Origin: Pegoplata infirma
Lineage: Eukaryota; Arthropoda; Insecta; Diptera; Anthomyiidae
Assembly (NCBI GenBank): GCA_963921195.1
Contig: OY992536.1
Coordinates: 234,520,023 to 234,584,022 of the forward strand
Direction: 5' to 3'
DNA length: 64,000 nt
Positions 35,881 to 46,690 of the stretch are shown piece after piece; position 1 is the first letter of the stretch; each line of letters opens with the position of its first letter. Both the position numbers and the translations under genes were made by a program. The notes under the pieces were generated by a model, which saw only the letters and a list, made by a program, of their open reading frames with translations, was not told the origin of the DNA and did no database searches.

Positions 35881-36630
35881 GTCTGTTGATACACCTAATC
35901 CTGGATGTAGAATAAATAAATATTTTTAATTTACAAAATGGCTAGGAAAATATTTTTTAACCAAAGACATTTTTGCACAAAAATATTTTCAAGTATTCTT
36001 TCTACAGAAAATCCCTTTAAAAGTTGTCCTGTCGAAAACATTAGCAAATTCCTACTTTAACAACATTTTTTTTTAACAAAATATTTTAGATTTTGTAATA
36101 TTTTTTCCTAATCAGGAAGTATTATTTACATTTTTCTATTAGAATATCTATAAAAATGTCATAGATTTGAATGGCATTATCCGACAAAAAGATTAATTTA
36201 ACCGCATGGAGTGTATGCCACTTAACAACATAAATATAAACCAAAGTTAAACGATTGCAAACATTTACAAAAAAAACTTTGAAACAAAAAACATTAAATA
36301 AAATTTTACATTTGTATACAGAAATTTACCCCTTTTAACGTTTATATCCATCATCACAAGGCACAAAAAATAAACAAAAATTTGCCGAACACAAAATGTG
36401 CTCCAAATAAAAAATTACTCTGCAATAACATTTCTGGGGAACTTCAAATGTTTGTAGAATTCCAAAAGTACACTTCATAAAATTGTTTTACATTTATGCC
36501 ACAATCATGGATCAAATTTAAGGATACCTCTTCACCTCAACTAAATTCAAAATGGTTACAAGGCTTAAAATAAGAATACAGATCGGCTGTGCCGAATCAA
36601 AAATACATTCCACACACACACATAACAAAT
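35881..36630. other. AT-rich DNA, no gene recognised
   Basis: Unique apart from a decayed DINE 3'-end palindrome (ATCGGCTGTGCCGAAT at 36582-36597) followed by a short CACACACACA run. Confidence 0.5.
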
Positions 36631-36637
36631 ACTGTTA

Positions 36638-36825
36638 CTATAACCGTAAATATTCTAACCTCATGTTTGAGTTTTTTGTAAAAGATCATACAGTTGTCAC
36701 AACCTTAGTACGGTTATGGAAAATGTAATACGGTTGTGACGACCGAAATGTAGTTGGTACAACCTAATGAGAGATTGGTAAAACCTCAAAATGAGGTCGA
36801 AATATTTACGGTTATACGTTTTTAA
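36638..36825. mobile_element. ~190-bp inverted-repeat MITE
   Basis: ATAACCGTAAATATTCTAAC near 36640 pairs with GTCGAAATATTTACGGTTAT near 36797-36816. The interior has repeated GGTTGTGAC/GGTTGGTAC motifs. Confidence 0.55.
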
Positions 36826-36878
36826 TAGGTTACTATAGATTTTCACGCGAGAACTTTTTCCCTCTGATCCGATTTTGC

Positions 36879-37131
36879 CCACAAAGAGAAAAATAAATTT
36901 CCAACTTAATTTTCCTGTTGTATTAACTCAAAATTCGGTTGCTGCTTTTACAGTATATTTCCCTGGTACAAACTAATTTTGTAGTTGTTTTAATTAAAAG
37001 ACAGCTGTATCAACAAAATTTAAGTGTAACTACCGATATTCAGTCGTTACAACCTTAATACAAATGCATTCAACAGAATTTTTGATGCAACAACTGAATT
37101 TCAGTAGGAAATTCGCAAATTTGTTTTCTGT
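36879..37131. mobile_element. ~250-bp MITE with CACA(G)A...TCTGTG ends
   Basis: CACAAAGAGAAAAATAAATT at the left pairs with AATTTGTTTTCTGTG at the right. The interior is built from diverged ACAACTNAATTT motifs. Confidence 0.5.
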
Positions 37132-37139
37132 GTTCATCT

Positions 37140-37900
37140 ACAAACTTCAGCAGCCGAAACATAACACATATTCGTGGAAAACTTCGGGAGTCTAGAGTTT
37201 TTATGTTGGACTGTATCGGGAGCAACCGTCATATACTACTATAAATTGAGTAAATTTCCAATATTTTAAAGTAGAATTACGCATTTTGTGAAAATTTACC
37301 CAATTTATAGTAGGAAACTGAAATCATTTTAATTAGAGTGAGGTTAAATTAGGAAATTTCGTGTTTTTTTTCTCGTTGACAAACGTTATTGCATAACTAA
37401 TAAATTAAAAACAAAATTTATACCACTTTTAACTTAAAAACAACATAACAGCAACAATATTTCAAAATTTCATATGAAAAGACCATTTCTTAAAGCATAA
37501 ATTCAAATTTATTCGTCCTAAACTGAAAACTAGATTCTTAATACTTGAATTATATTTCGAAAATAATTTGTTTTTAAAAAACGAAAACTCAAATGAAATG
37601 AACAAAAATAGTCTTATTGAACTAATTGCGAATTATTACCCTTAGCCTTTAAATATTAATTATGTAATTTCAAAATGGTACAAATGATTTGTTTCTTCCT
37701 TTTACGAAATACTTTATCGTACGTGTGTATTTTTCAACAGGTGCATGTACTCTTACTATACGGTAACAAATATTTGGCATAAAATTATTATCCTGATGTA
37801 GAGAAGTTGTATTAATGTATACAGTTTTCTAAAAATCACAAAATTGTATGTTGATTAGGGGAATAACAAAAAACCAGAAGGCTGGTAACTTATCGAAAGC
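37140..37900. other. Unique AT-rich DNA with one hairpin
   Basis: Nothing coding. A palindrome at about 37240-37320 (TACTATAAATTGAGTAAATT against AATTTACCCAATTTATAGTA) could form a stem. Confidence 0.5.
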
Positions 37901-37904
37901 TAAT

Positions 37905-39150
37905 AGAAAAAATCTCAGATTGTGAGACATTTTTTATATAGAAAAAGTCTCAGATTCTGAGACATTTCTTCTATAAAGAAAAAGTCTCAGATTCTCCGAC
38001 AATTTTTCTCTATACAGAAAAAGTCTCAGATTCTGAGACATTTTTTCTATATAGAAAAAGTCTCAGATTCTGAGACATTTTTTCTATATAGAAAAAGTCT
38101 CAGATTCTGAGACATTTTTTCTATATAGAAAAAGTCTCAGATTCTGAGATATTTTTTCTATATAGAAAAAGTCTCAGATTCTGAGACATTTTTTCTATAT
38201 AGAAAAAGTCTCAGATTCTGAGACATTTTTTCTATATAGAAAAAGTCTCAGATTCTGAGACATTTTTTCTATATAGAAAAAGTCTCAGATTCTGAGATAT
38301 TTTTTCTATATAGAAAAAGTCTCAGATTCTGAGACATTTTTTCTATATAGAAAAAGTCTCAGATTCTGAGACATTTTTTCTATATAGAAAAAGTCTCAGA
38401 TTCTGATACATTTTTTCTATATAGAAAAAGTCTCAGATTCTGAGACATTTTTTCTATATAGAAAAAGTCTCAGATTCTGAGACATTTTTTCTATACAGAA
38501 AAAGTCTCAGATTCTGAGACATTTTTTCTATATAGAAAAAGTCTCAGATTCTGAGACATTTTTTCTATATAGAAAAAGTCTCAGATTCTGAGACATTTTT
38601 TCTATATAGAAAAAGTCTCAGATTCTGAGACATTTTTTCTATGTAGAAAAAGTCTCAGATTCTGAGACATTTTTTCTATATAGAAAAAGTCTCAGATTCT
38701 GAGACATTTTTTCTATATAGAAAAAGTCTCAGATTCTGAGACATTTTTTCTATATAGAAAAAGTCTCAGATTCTGAGACATTTTTTCTATATAGAAAAAG
38801 TCTCAGATTCTGAGACATTTTTTCTATACTTTTTCTATATAGAAAAAGTCTCAGATTCTGAGACATTTTTTCTATACTTTTTCTATATAGAAAAAGTCTC
38901 AGATTCTGAGACATTTTTTCTATACTTTTTCTATATAGAAAAAGTCTCAGATTCTGAGAAATTTTTTCTATATAAAAAAAGTCTCAGATTCGGAGACATT
39001 TTTTCTTTATAAAAAAAGTCTCAGATTCCGATACATTTTTTATATCGAAAAATTCTTAGATTCTAAGACATTTTTTTCTAAATAGAAAAATTCTTAGATT
39101 CTAAGACATTTTTTCTAAATAGAAAAAGTCTTAGATTCTGAGACATTTTT
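37905..39150. repeat. Homogeneous 37-bp double-palindrome minisatellite
   Basis: About 33 units of 37 bp. Each consists of GTCTCAGATTCTGAGAC (perfect dyad, central T) and TTTTTCTATATAGAAAAA (perfect 18-bp palindrome). The central ~25 units are nearly identical and the edges decay (37905-37990 and 38940-39150). Three successive units at 38815-38935 carry a duplicated TTTTTCTATA spacer. This is a tandem repeat with no unique spacers, not a CRISPR. Confidence 0.95.
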
Positions 39151-39174
39151 CAATATGCACCCGAAAAAGAAAAC

Positions 39175-39560
39175 CTTGTCACATTACAAGAAAAGTTTGT
39201 CAATTTTTTTTGCTCCCTCCTATTTGACAAGAATTCCTTGTTATTTTACAAACTTTTTACCAACAATTTTGTAATTACAATCAAACTTACAAGGAGGTTT
39301 CGTGATTTTACTAGATTTATTGCTACCTTCTATTTTACGAGAATTCCTTGGAAAAACTACGATCGTTTTTGTAATTTTACAAGATTTTTATCAATAAAAT
39401 TGTAAATTTACAACTTTTTTGGCGAAATAAAACTTACAAGAAATTCTCTTAAATTAACTAGATTTTTTTTTGTAAAAAATCTTGAAAATTTGTAAAATTA
39501 AAAAAAAACTGTAAAATTACAAAAAAAATTTAAGTATTGATCGAAAATTATTTATTAAAA
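39175..39560. repeat. Dispersed repeat, second copy of the 12285-12560 type
   Basis: ACTTACAAGGAGGTTTCGTG, CTACCTTCTATTTTACGAGA and ACTTACAAGAAATTCTCTTA recapitulate the motifs and order of the copy at 12285. In both places it follows or precedes DINE or minisatellite sequence. Confidence 0.5.
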
Positions 39561-39642
39561 AACAAACTATCAAATATTGGTAAAATGGTTTGTCATTCCG
39601 TGTGCATCACCTCGAAATATTGTTCTAGCACCCCATTAAGTA

Positions 39643-39874
39643 TGTGACGGCTTTATTGTAAAAACTCGATAAGCAACATTTCATTTTATGGTGGTTTTTG
39701 CCTTATAACTCTTGAAATAATGTAGAAAATAAAACATTTTCAGAACTTTCATTCTCAAGATACTTATACAAAGGGCTTAAGCAAGAATTTTGCCAAAAAT
39801 TTGTCAATGCAACATCAGTAGAAGGCGAAAAAAGCAAAAAAATCAAATGTTGCTTATCAAGTTTTTGCAGTAAG
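39643..39874. mobile_element. ~230-bp inverted-repeat element
   Basis: GGCTTTATTGTAAAAACTCG ... pairs with ...AAGTTTTTGCAGTAAGCC; AAGCAACATTT and AAATGTTGCTT are perfectly inverted. It sits in DINE-A after ATTAAGTAT. Confidence 0.55.
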
Positions 39875-39882
39875 CCCTTCAT

Positions 39883-41207
39883 TAAAGGTGTCCTAACGAC
39901 TAAGGCAATTTTTCAAAATCACTTTTTAATACGTGGTAGGGTCCTAAATTGTAGTTTTGTATCTAAAAATGAGTGAGCCAAAATTTGGAGACAATCGGAT
40001 AAAAATAACTCGTGCCGAAAATGGATTGAAGTTTTGGGACACTCTTATCTGATGAAAAAACACGTTTTTTCTTGTTTTTTGAAAAATATTGGTATATGCT
40101 ATTTTTTGTTAATTTTTTTGTTAAGTAATATGAAAATGGTAATAAATTACCTTTCCAAAAAGCTTAAAGAAATTCAAATCGGATGAAAAATAAGCGTTTT
40201 ACGCATACATGCCCCAGACCATTGCAAGGTTTTTAAAGCCAAAATTTTAAAATTTTCAAAATTTTTAGGCAAAAAAATAAAAAAAAATTAATTTTACTTT
40301 ATAATTATATTAAATACATGTTATAGATAAAAACTAACAGATATGGTAGTCTAACTTTTTTTTCATTTGGCGTGGGTAGTGATATAATTTCCGCGGATTT
40401 CAAAGAAAATGAGTTTTTCTAAAATAATTTAGCAAATATGGGAAACAATTTTCTGTATTGTATTATACGAAGTGAAATACATAAATTCTGTAAATTTTTT
40501 GAGAATTCGGGCATCTTTAACCCCTTTTCGTCGAGGTGAAATGACAAATTTGAGACGTTATACATTTCTATAATATAAAATATCTGCATATATCCGATTT
40601 CTCAAAAGTTACAGAATTTACGTTTTACACTTCGATAAGCACAATAGAGCACAAATTTTCAAAAATTTGCTAAATTATTGTAGAAAAACGCATTTTATTT
40701 GGAAACCGCGGAAATTTTATCACTACCCGCGCCAAACAAAAAAAAAGCTTGACTACCATATCTGATATTTTTAATCTTAAACATGTTTTCAATTTGATCA
40801 TAAAGTAAAATTAAATTTTTACTATTTTTTTGCCTAAAAATTTTGAAAATTTTGAAATTCTGGCTCTAAAAACCATACAATGGTCTGGGGCATGTATGCG
40901 TAAAATGCTTATTTTTCATCCGATTTTAATTTTATAAGTCGTTTTGAAAAGGTAATTTAGTACCATTTTCCAATTATTTCACAAAAAATTTAACAATAAA
41001 TATCAAATACCAATGTTTTTCCAAAAACTAGAAAAAACGAGTTTTTCGTTCTTATAAGAATGTCCCAAAACTTCAATCCATTTTCGGCACGAGTTATTTT
41101 TAGCCGATTGTCCCCAAATTTTGGCTCACTAATTTTTAGATACTAAAGAACAATATAGGACCCTACCAGGTATAAAAAGGTGATTTTAGTTTTTAAGGAC
41201 ACCTCTA
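39883..41207. mobile_element. hAT-like foldback (TARAGGTGTCC ends)
   Basis: Termini TAAAGGTGTCC and GGACACCTCTA; perfect 8-bp duplication CCCTTCAT at 39875-39882 and 41208-41215. The arms are inverted almost to the centre (for example CAATCCATTTTCGGCACGAG, TATCACTACCCGCGCCA), leaving a loop of about 100 bp near 40500-40600. No coding sequence. Confidence 0.8.
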
Positions 41208-41338
41208 CCCTTCATATATATTCATGATCCTTGATTGATTTTAAGACGATCTAGCGATGACCGTCCGTCCGTCTGTCTTTTGAAAACACGCTAACTTTTG
41301 AAAGACTTTACGAAGGCTCCTGAAGTTTGGCATATATA

Positions 41339-41563
41339 GGGGCATGTCACAGACTCAATTCCGTTCGAATTTGAAAAAAGTGGTTTACTTGTAAAACGCA
41401 AAACGAATATTATTTTTTTTGGAATAAAATCACTTTCAAAAATCAAAGTGGGATTGAAATGCATAAAAGTGGTTTCATTCCGAAAAAAATATTCGCTTTG
41501 CGTTTTACAAGTAAACTAAGTACTTTTTTCAAATCCGAACGGAATTGAGTCTGTGACATGCCC
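41339..41563. mobile_element. 225-bp palindromic MITE (GGGGCATGTCACAG ends)
   Basis: GGGGCATGTCACAGACTCAA and its inverse bound an almost complete palindrome (TTACTTGTAAAACGCAAA against TTTGCGTTTTACAAGTAA). It is inserted after CATATATA of DINE-A; the right flank has lost some DINE sequence. Confidence 0.7.
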
Positions 41564-41588
41564 AATATTGTGCGAAATCGGTCCAGTG

Positions 41589-42380
41589 CACTATGGTTCC
41601 AAATCCATTTTTTTTGGCAGAAATTAAAAAAATAAAATTTAACATATTTTCAAAAGCTTATACATTTCCTCAATGTCAACAGTATAAGCTATCAAGAAAG
41701 TATAATGAAAAAAATTTGGGGCCAATACTTTCAGTTTGCTAGGCTTTCAAAGTTGAAAGTTTTAAGACGTATAATAAAACCTGAGTGAAATCAATATTAC
41801 ACTTATACAAACGGCAAATGGGAAAAACTAAAATTATAAAGAGGCTAAAGGGACAAATTGAAACCTAAGGATACTAGTTCTTGTTTAAAATTCCTATTAT
41901 AACTGTAAGTTAATGCATCCTTGGCGTTATTCTTGGGTGTTTTGATTATGAGGATTTTGGAGCTAAAATAGCCTATATCTTTCGTGGACAAAAAGTTGTG
42001 TTTGGGCACGAACTTGCATGAGTCTTTAAACGTGAAAGTGTTTTCAATATTGTATATTTAAGATTAAATTTTACATCTTGCCAGCATTTTTTGGCAAACT
42101 CCCACAATTTCCATTTTAGTTTAGCACAAATTTCGGCCAAATTTGCAGTTTTTTGCGTGACACGATTTCAAATTATTTTTTTTATAATTTTTTTGCCTTC
42201 CGTTAAGCTAATTAATTAAGAAAAATATATTAAAAAAAAAAAAAAATTAAAAAAAAAAATTTTTTTTTTCAATCCATTTTTGATTGCGCTAAGAGATAAA
42301 AATCATCCCAGAATTAATCCAAGTGACCTTGCTTCATTTTTTGAATTTATGCCAAAAAAAATGCATTTGGAACCATAGTG
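41589..42380. mobile_element. Transib-like non-autonomous element
   Basis: Terminal inverted repeats CACTATGGTTCCAAATCC and GCATTTGGAACCATAGTG, with a 5-bp duplication CAGTG at 41584-41588 and 42381-42385; the empty DINE site reads GTCCAGTGGTTCAAAAG. CACWATG ends with a 5-bp duplication are diagnostic of Transib, the superfamily related to RAG1. The 792-bp interior shows no transposase. Confidence 0.7.
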
Positions 42381-42925
42381 CAGTGGTTCAAAAGTTATGA
42401 GCAAAAGACTGAATTCCGGCAAGGGTTTTTTGTGAGATAAAAAAACATGCTAACTTTCTGAGGATGCTTAGGCTTGGCATATATATTGGTTGTTTCTCTG
42501 GCTTGGTTCGTATTGAATTTCAGCCAAATCGGTCTAGTGGTTCAAAAGTTATTAGCAAAACCGTGAATTTTAGATTAGTTTCACCTTAAATTCACGTGTT
42601 GAAAACCCGTTAAACATGTTTTAAAAACATTGGTCACAAAAATATTTTACAACGTATTTTTGTCACTCAAAAATATTTTTACACTAAAAAAAATATACTC
42701 GAAAAAGTTTTACACGAAAAAAAAAAAATTCCACTCAAAAAAAAATTTAGTAAATTATTTTTTTTTTTTTTTTAAATTAAAAACGATTTTTACACAAAAT
42801 AAAATTTTTCTAATCAAAAATTTTATTTTTTCACGTTAGAAAATTTACTATCACTTCAAAAGGGCATTGTGGAGGGTATTCATAGATTCGGCCAAGTCGA
42901 ATTTAACTTTTCTACTTGTTTTTAT

Positions 42926-43395
42926 ATAGAAAAAGTCTCACATTTTGAGACATTTTTTCAATATAGAAAAAGTCTTAGATTCTGAGACATTTTTTCTATA
43001 TAAAAAAAGTCTCAAGTCTCAGAATCTAGAAAAAGTATCAGATCCTGAGACATTTTTTTTATATAGAAAAAGTCTCAGATTCTGAGAATTTTTTTCTATA
43101 TAGAAAAAGTCTCAGATTCTGAGACATTTTTTCGATATAGAAAAAGTTTCTGATTCTGAGACATTTTTTCTAAATAGAAAAAGTATCAGATTCTGAGACA
43201 TTTTTTTTCTATATAGAAAAATTCTGAGATTCTGAAACATTTTTTCTTAATAGAAAAAGTTTGAGATTCTAAGGCATTTATATAGAAAAGTCTCAGATAG
43301 AAAGATTATGAGAAATTTTTCCTATATAGAAAAAGTCTCACATTCTTAGACAATTTTTCTTTATAGAAACTGTCTCAGATTCTGCGACTTTTCAG
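42926..43395 (+). repeat. Minisatellite array, moderately diverged
   Basis: About 12 units of the GTCTCAGATTCTGAGAC / TTCTATATAGAAAAA family, abutting the 3' end of the preceding DINE-A. Confidence 0.85.
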
Positions 43396-43614
43396 TTCCT
43401 TTCTGTTTTTCCATTTAAAAATTTAGACTTTTCTACTATGTTTTTTTTTTTAATGTTTCAAGAATATGTTAAAAGTTTATGACCCTAATGTACATCCATT
43501 AGTTTATAGTTATAAGTACTTTGTGTTAACCACTCGTGCACCATTTCCAATTAAAATTTAAAAAGTGAACAAAAAAAAGTTAAAAAGTGTGTGCATAAAA
43601 ATTCACTAAATCCC

Positions 43615-43643
43615 CTGATGATGATTCTCAAAGAGAATCGAAC
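43615..43643 (+). ncRNA. Hammerhead-ribozyme-like motif (probably inactive)
   Basis: CTGATGA is followed, one base on, by a perfect 7-bp stem (GATTCTC, loop AAA, GAGAATC) and then GAAC, which is the CUGAUGA-stemII-GAAA core layout of a hammerhead with one A missing. AATAAAAG follows 20 nt later. Such motifs are known at the 3' side of Penelope-like and related retroelements. Stems I and III are not convincing, so this is likely a relic. Confidence 0.35.
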
Positions 43644-43699
43644 TATTGGAATGGAATAAAAGAATATTTATTTACAAAAAAAAACTGGCCTCGAGCTCG

Positions 43700-44326
43700 A
43701 AGAATTTGTATTTATTTAAATTGGAAAGGTCGAATAATAACAACTTTAATTATGTTAAAAATTTTAAATTTTAATTTTAAATTTTAAAAATACGAAATGG
43801 TGTAAGTTTAGTTTGTATTTTAGATGGTTACTTAAGTTTTGTTTGGAAATGACACACATGTGACCAAACAGCTTTAGGTACCATGCATATCCAAGTATAC
43901 CTTTGTATGTACTACGTCGATATAAACATATTTCGTTTCCCATTTCTCTAGGGTATTCAAAACAAACCACTCCACTTACTCATACACACATACACAAATG
44001 AGTTGTAATACAAGTAAAAATGTTTAAGTTGATGACAAGGTAAAGTAATCAGAATGACTGTAATGGGAATAACAATGTTATTATAGTTTTAGTTTAGTTT
44101 GTTTTTTGTTTTTTTTTCTTTTTTTTGTTTAAGATATCTTATTATGGTTTTTATGTTTTTATTGTACACTTGTGATTGGTACTTGCTTCTGAGAAGAGTT
44201 TTTTTTTTTTTGATCATGTAACATTATGAAAACTTTTAATATAAAGAAAAAAAATTCAAAAAGTGGTCATTGCACAAGTAAGGGATAAAGTATTGTTATT
44301 AAGACAATCTAAAATTATTTTTAAAT
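43700..44326. other. AT-rich unique DNA, no gene recognised
   Basis: Poly-T tracts and TTTTTTGTTTTTT runs. No repeat family of the window and no plausible coding frame. Confidence 0.5.
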
Positions 44327-44927
44327 CAATGCACATTGGGTTGAAATGGATCAAAAGTGGCGCTTTATTCAAAACTGAAAAAAAAATTTTTACAAAAAAT
44401 TATTAATTTGGGGTTAAAGTATATAAAATTACACTAAAAAATCTGTCACAACTATTATTCTGAGTTGTGTACTTTTCTTGCAATCCGCCGTCAAAATCAA
44501 ATAAATTTTTGTGTTTTTGAATATGGTGCTAAAAATTGAAAATCAACTTATTTCTAGAATTTTTTTTTTGTATTTATTCATTCAAAGGTAATTTTTTTAT
44601 TATGGAACCATCAACTTCAGGCATTTTCAAATACATTTCTTTTTTTGTTTTTCTGAAAATTGTTGTAAAAAAATTTTTTAATTTTTTTTGTAAAATGTTC
44701 CAAACTTGGAGTATTTTTAATACTTGATGGAATATAAAAAAAATGTAAGAGGTTGTTATTGCTTATACATTGTGATAATAAAGCATATAGTATAAGCTTT
44801 AATTTAAAGGAAAAAAAACGTCCGCGTTTAATGCCGTTATTTTTTATTTAAGATTTTATTAAAAAAATATGGCGGGTTCAATAACACTTCATCACAAAAA
44901 AACAAAAAAGTTTCTGACCCAGAAACT

Positions 44928-46530
44928 AGACCCACTTATCCTTATGTATTTTGACCTTCTGAAATCGATTCTGCCATCAGAATTGAATTCTGTAGTTGGG
45001 GTTTCCTGTGATTTACAAGGAAAGTCCGCAAAGTGAACCCACCTAATCAGTGTTGCCAGAACTTGGTTATCAAAAACGGCTAAATCCTTTTGAAAAAACG
45101 GCTAAAAAATGGCTAAAAAAAGGCTAAAATATATATTTTACTTTTTAAGAAAAACTAGTGTAAATTCATATTTTGTACCGTTTTTGATACATATATTAAA
45201 ATAAGGAGATCTTTTGTTACTGTTTTGGCATATTTTTGGTAAAATGAAGAGTGTTCAAAACACTTTTTAATGATTTAAATATTTTATATTAAAATTTTTT
45301 ATAAAAATATGTATAAAAATTTTGACTACAAAAATTTAATTAAAAAATCTTTTTTAGTTATTTTGGCTTAAAAAACCTTTTCAACACGTTAATTCGAGGG
45401 AAAACTTTTTACCCTTGGGACTGTTTTCGCTGAAACCTGACCAGAAGAATTGCAAAAATATATATGCCAAGATTCAGCAATCAGCCTTCAAGTTAAGTTT
45501 TGGACGTTAGCGTATTTTTAAAAGACAGAGAAACGGGCATTGCTAGATCGTCTAAAATTTAGTATAATGTTTATTGTATGAATATGACAAAAATATACGT
45601 GATTTTATTCCAGACTAGTGTTAATAAAAACTCAAATATATGAAAAACAATTACCTACTAACAAAACAAACCAACATTTAAAATCCTTCTGATGGAAACA
45701 CAAAACAAAAGTGTTTGAAATTGCTTTGGGAATACCAGAAATGTCTATAATTTTTAAAAATTAAATTTTCTCTTACATTTTTCAACTTAAACCTTTATAA
45801 CAAATAGTATTAGAGTCTGTGCTCGATCTGTATACACTTAAAACCCAATTAATTCTCTATTTTAGTATAAAAAAACACACTAAAAATTACTTTTTAACCG
45901 AAAACTCAAAAATGGCTAAAAAACTGCTAAAATATTTTCGAAAATGGCTAAAAAAAACGGCTAAGAGCTAAATGCCTTTTTCTCCGGCTAAACGAGTTCA
46001 AAAGGAGCTAAATCTAGCAGGAAAATGGCTAAATTGGCAACACTGCACCTAATTGCCATGTGAATTTGACAAAGTTACAAACTTTTTTTAATTTTATTTC
46101 TGTATGTAAGGTTCAAGTCTGATTTATTACGTAGAAAATAAGAGTATTTTAAATAAAATCCGTAAAAAATTGTAGAAGTTACATGCATTTGAACAAAAAC
46201 GCGTTATTTCAGTTTTATACAAAAACGGTTGTATTTATGTTGTGAATTAATGCATTTTTGTTCCAATGCAAGTAACTTCTGCAATTTTTGATGGATTTTA
46301 TGAAAAAACCTCTTGTTTTCTTCTTAATAAATCAGACTTTAACATTACATACCGAAATAAAATTTTAAAAAATGTTAACTTGTTGTTGGTCAAATTTACA
46401 AGAAAATCAGGTCGGTTCACTTTTGCGGACTTTCCTTGTTAATTGCAGAAAAACCCAACGATAGAATTTAATTCTGATCGCGGAATTGAATTTAGAAGGT
46501 AAAAATACATAAGTATTAGTGGGTCTAGAC
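44928..46530. mobile_element. Foldback element (CTAGACCCACT ends)
   Basis: CTAGACCCACTTATCCTTAT pairs with ATAAGTATTAGTGGGTCTAG. Pairing continues through the ACAAGGAAAGTCCGCAAAGT region and its inverse near 46425-46445, and TGCATTTTTGTTCCAATGCA-type inner arms. It contains the hAT-like element at 45048-46045. Confidence 0.65.
45048..46045. mobile_element. hAT-like element (CAGTGTTGCCA ends)
   Basis: Termini CAGTGTTGCCAGAAC and TTGGCAACACTG, with a perfect 8-bp duplication CACCTAAT at 45040-45047 and 46046-46053. CAGTGTTGCCA is a classic hAT terminus. Subterminal regions are dense in GGCTAAA repeats on both sides (about 45075-45130 and 45905-46030). No coding sequence. Confidence 0.85.
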
Positions 46531-46562
46531 CTTTTTATGTGGGTCTTTGTAATCTATATATA

Positions 46563-46690
46563 AACAAGTAAGAGTTTAAAATTCGGCTGTGCCAAATCTT
46601 TGATTCCCTCTAACAAGCAAAAAAATTAAAATGACATGGACGGTTTTTTTGGGGAGTGGGAAAGGGGGGCGGGGTAAACAGATGTCTCTG
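46563..46690 (+). mobile_element. DINE-B 3'-end fragment
   Basis: AACAAGTAAGAGTTTAAAAT, TTCGGCTGTGCCAAA and CCCTCTAACA match the DINE-B end read in reverse, then a G-rich tract (GGGAGTGGGAAAGGGGGGCG). Truncated. Confidence 0.4.

Larger units (their letters stand above)
39585..42925 (+). mobile_element. DINE-A host element with multiple insertions
   Basis: DINE-A blocks appear in order at 39588-39640, 41208-41338, 41564-41588 and 42381-42925, ending TTCGGCCAAGTCGAA, CTACTTGTTTT. The gaps are a small inverted repeat, a hAT-like foldback, a GGGGCATG MITE and a Transib-like element. A DINE segment next to 41563 is deleted. Confidence 0.75.

Noticed and set aside
37905..39150. CRISPR-like regular repeats
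   Set aside because: Units are head-to-tail with no unique spacers, and this is animal DNA; it is a minisatellite.
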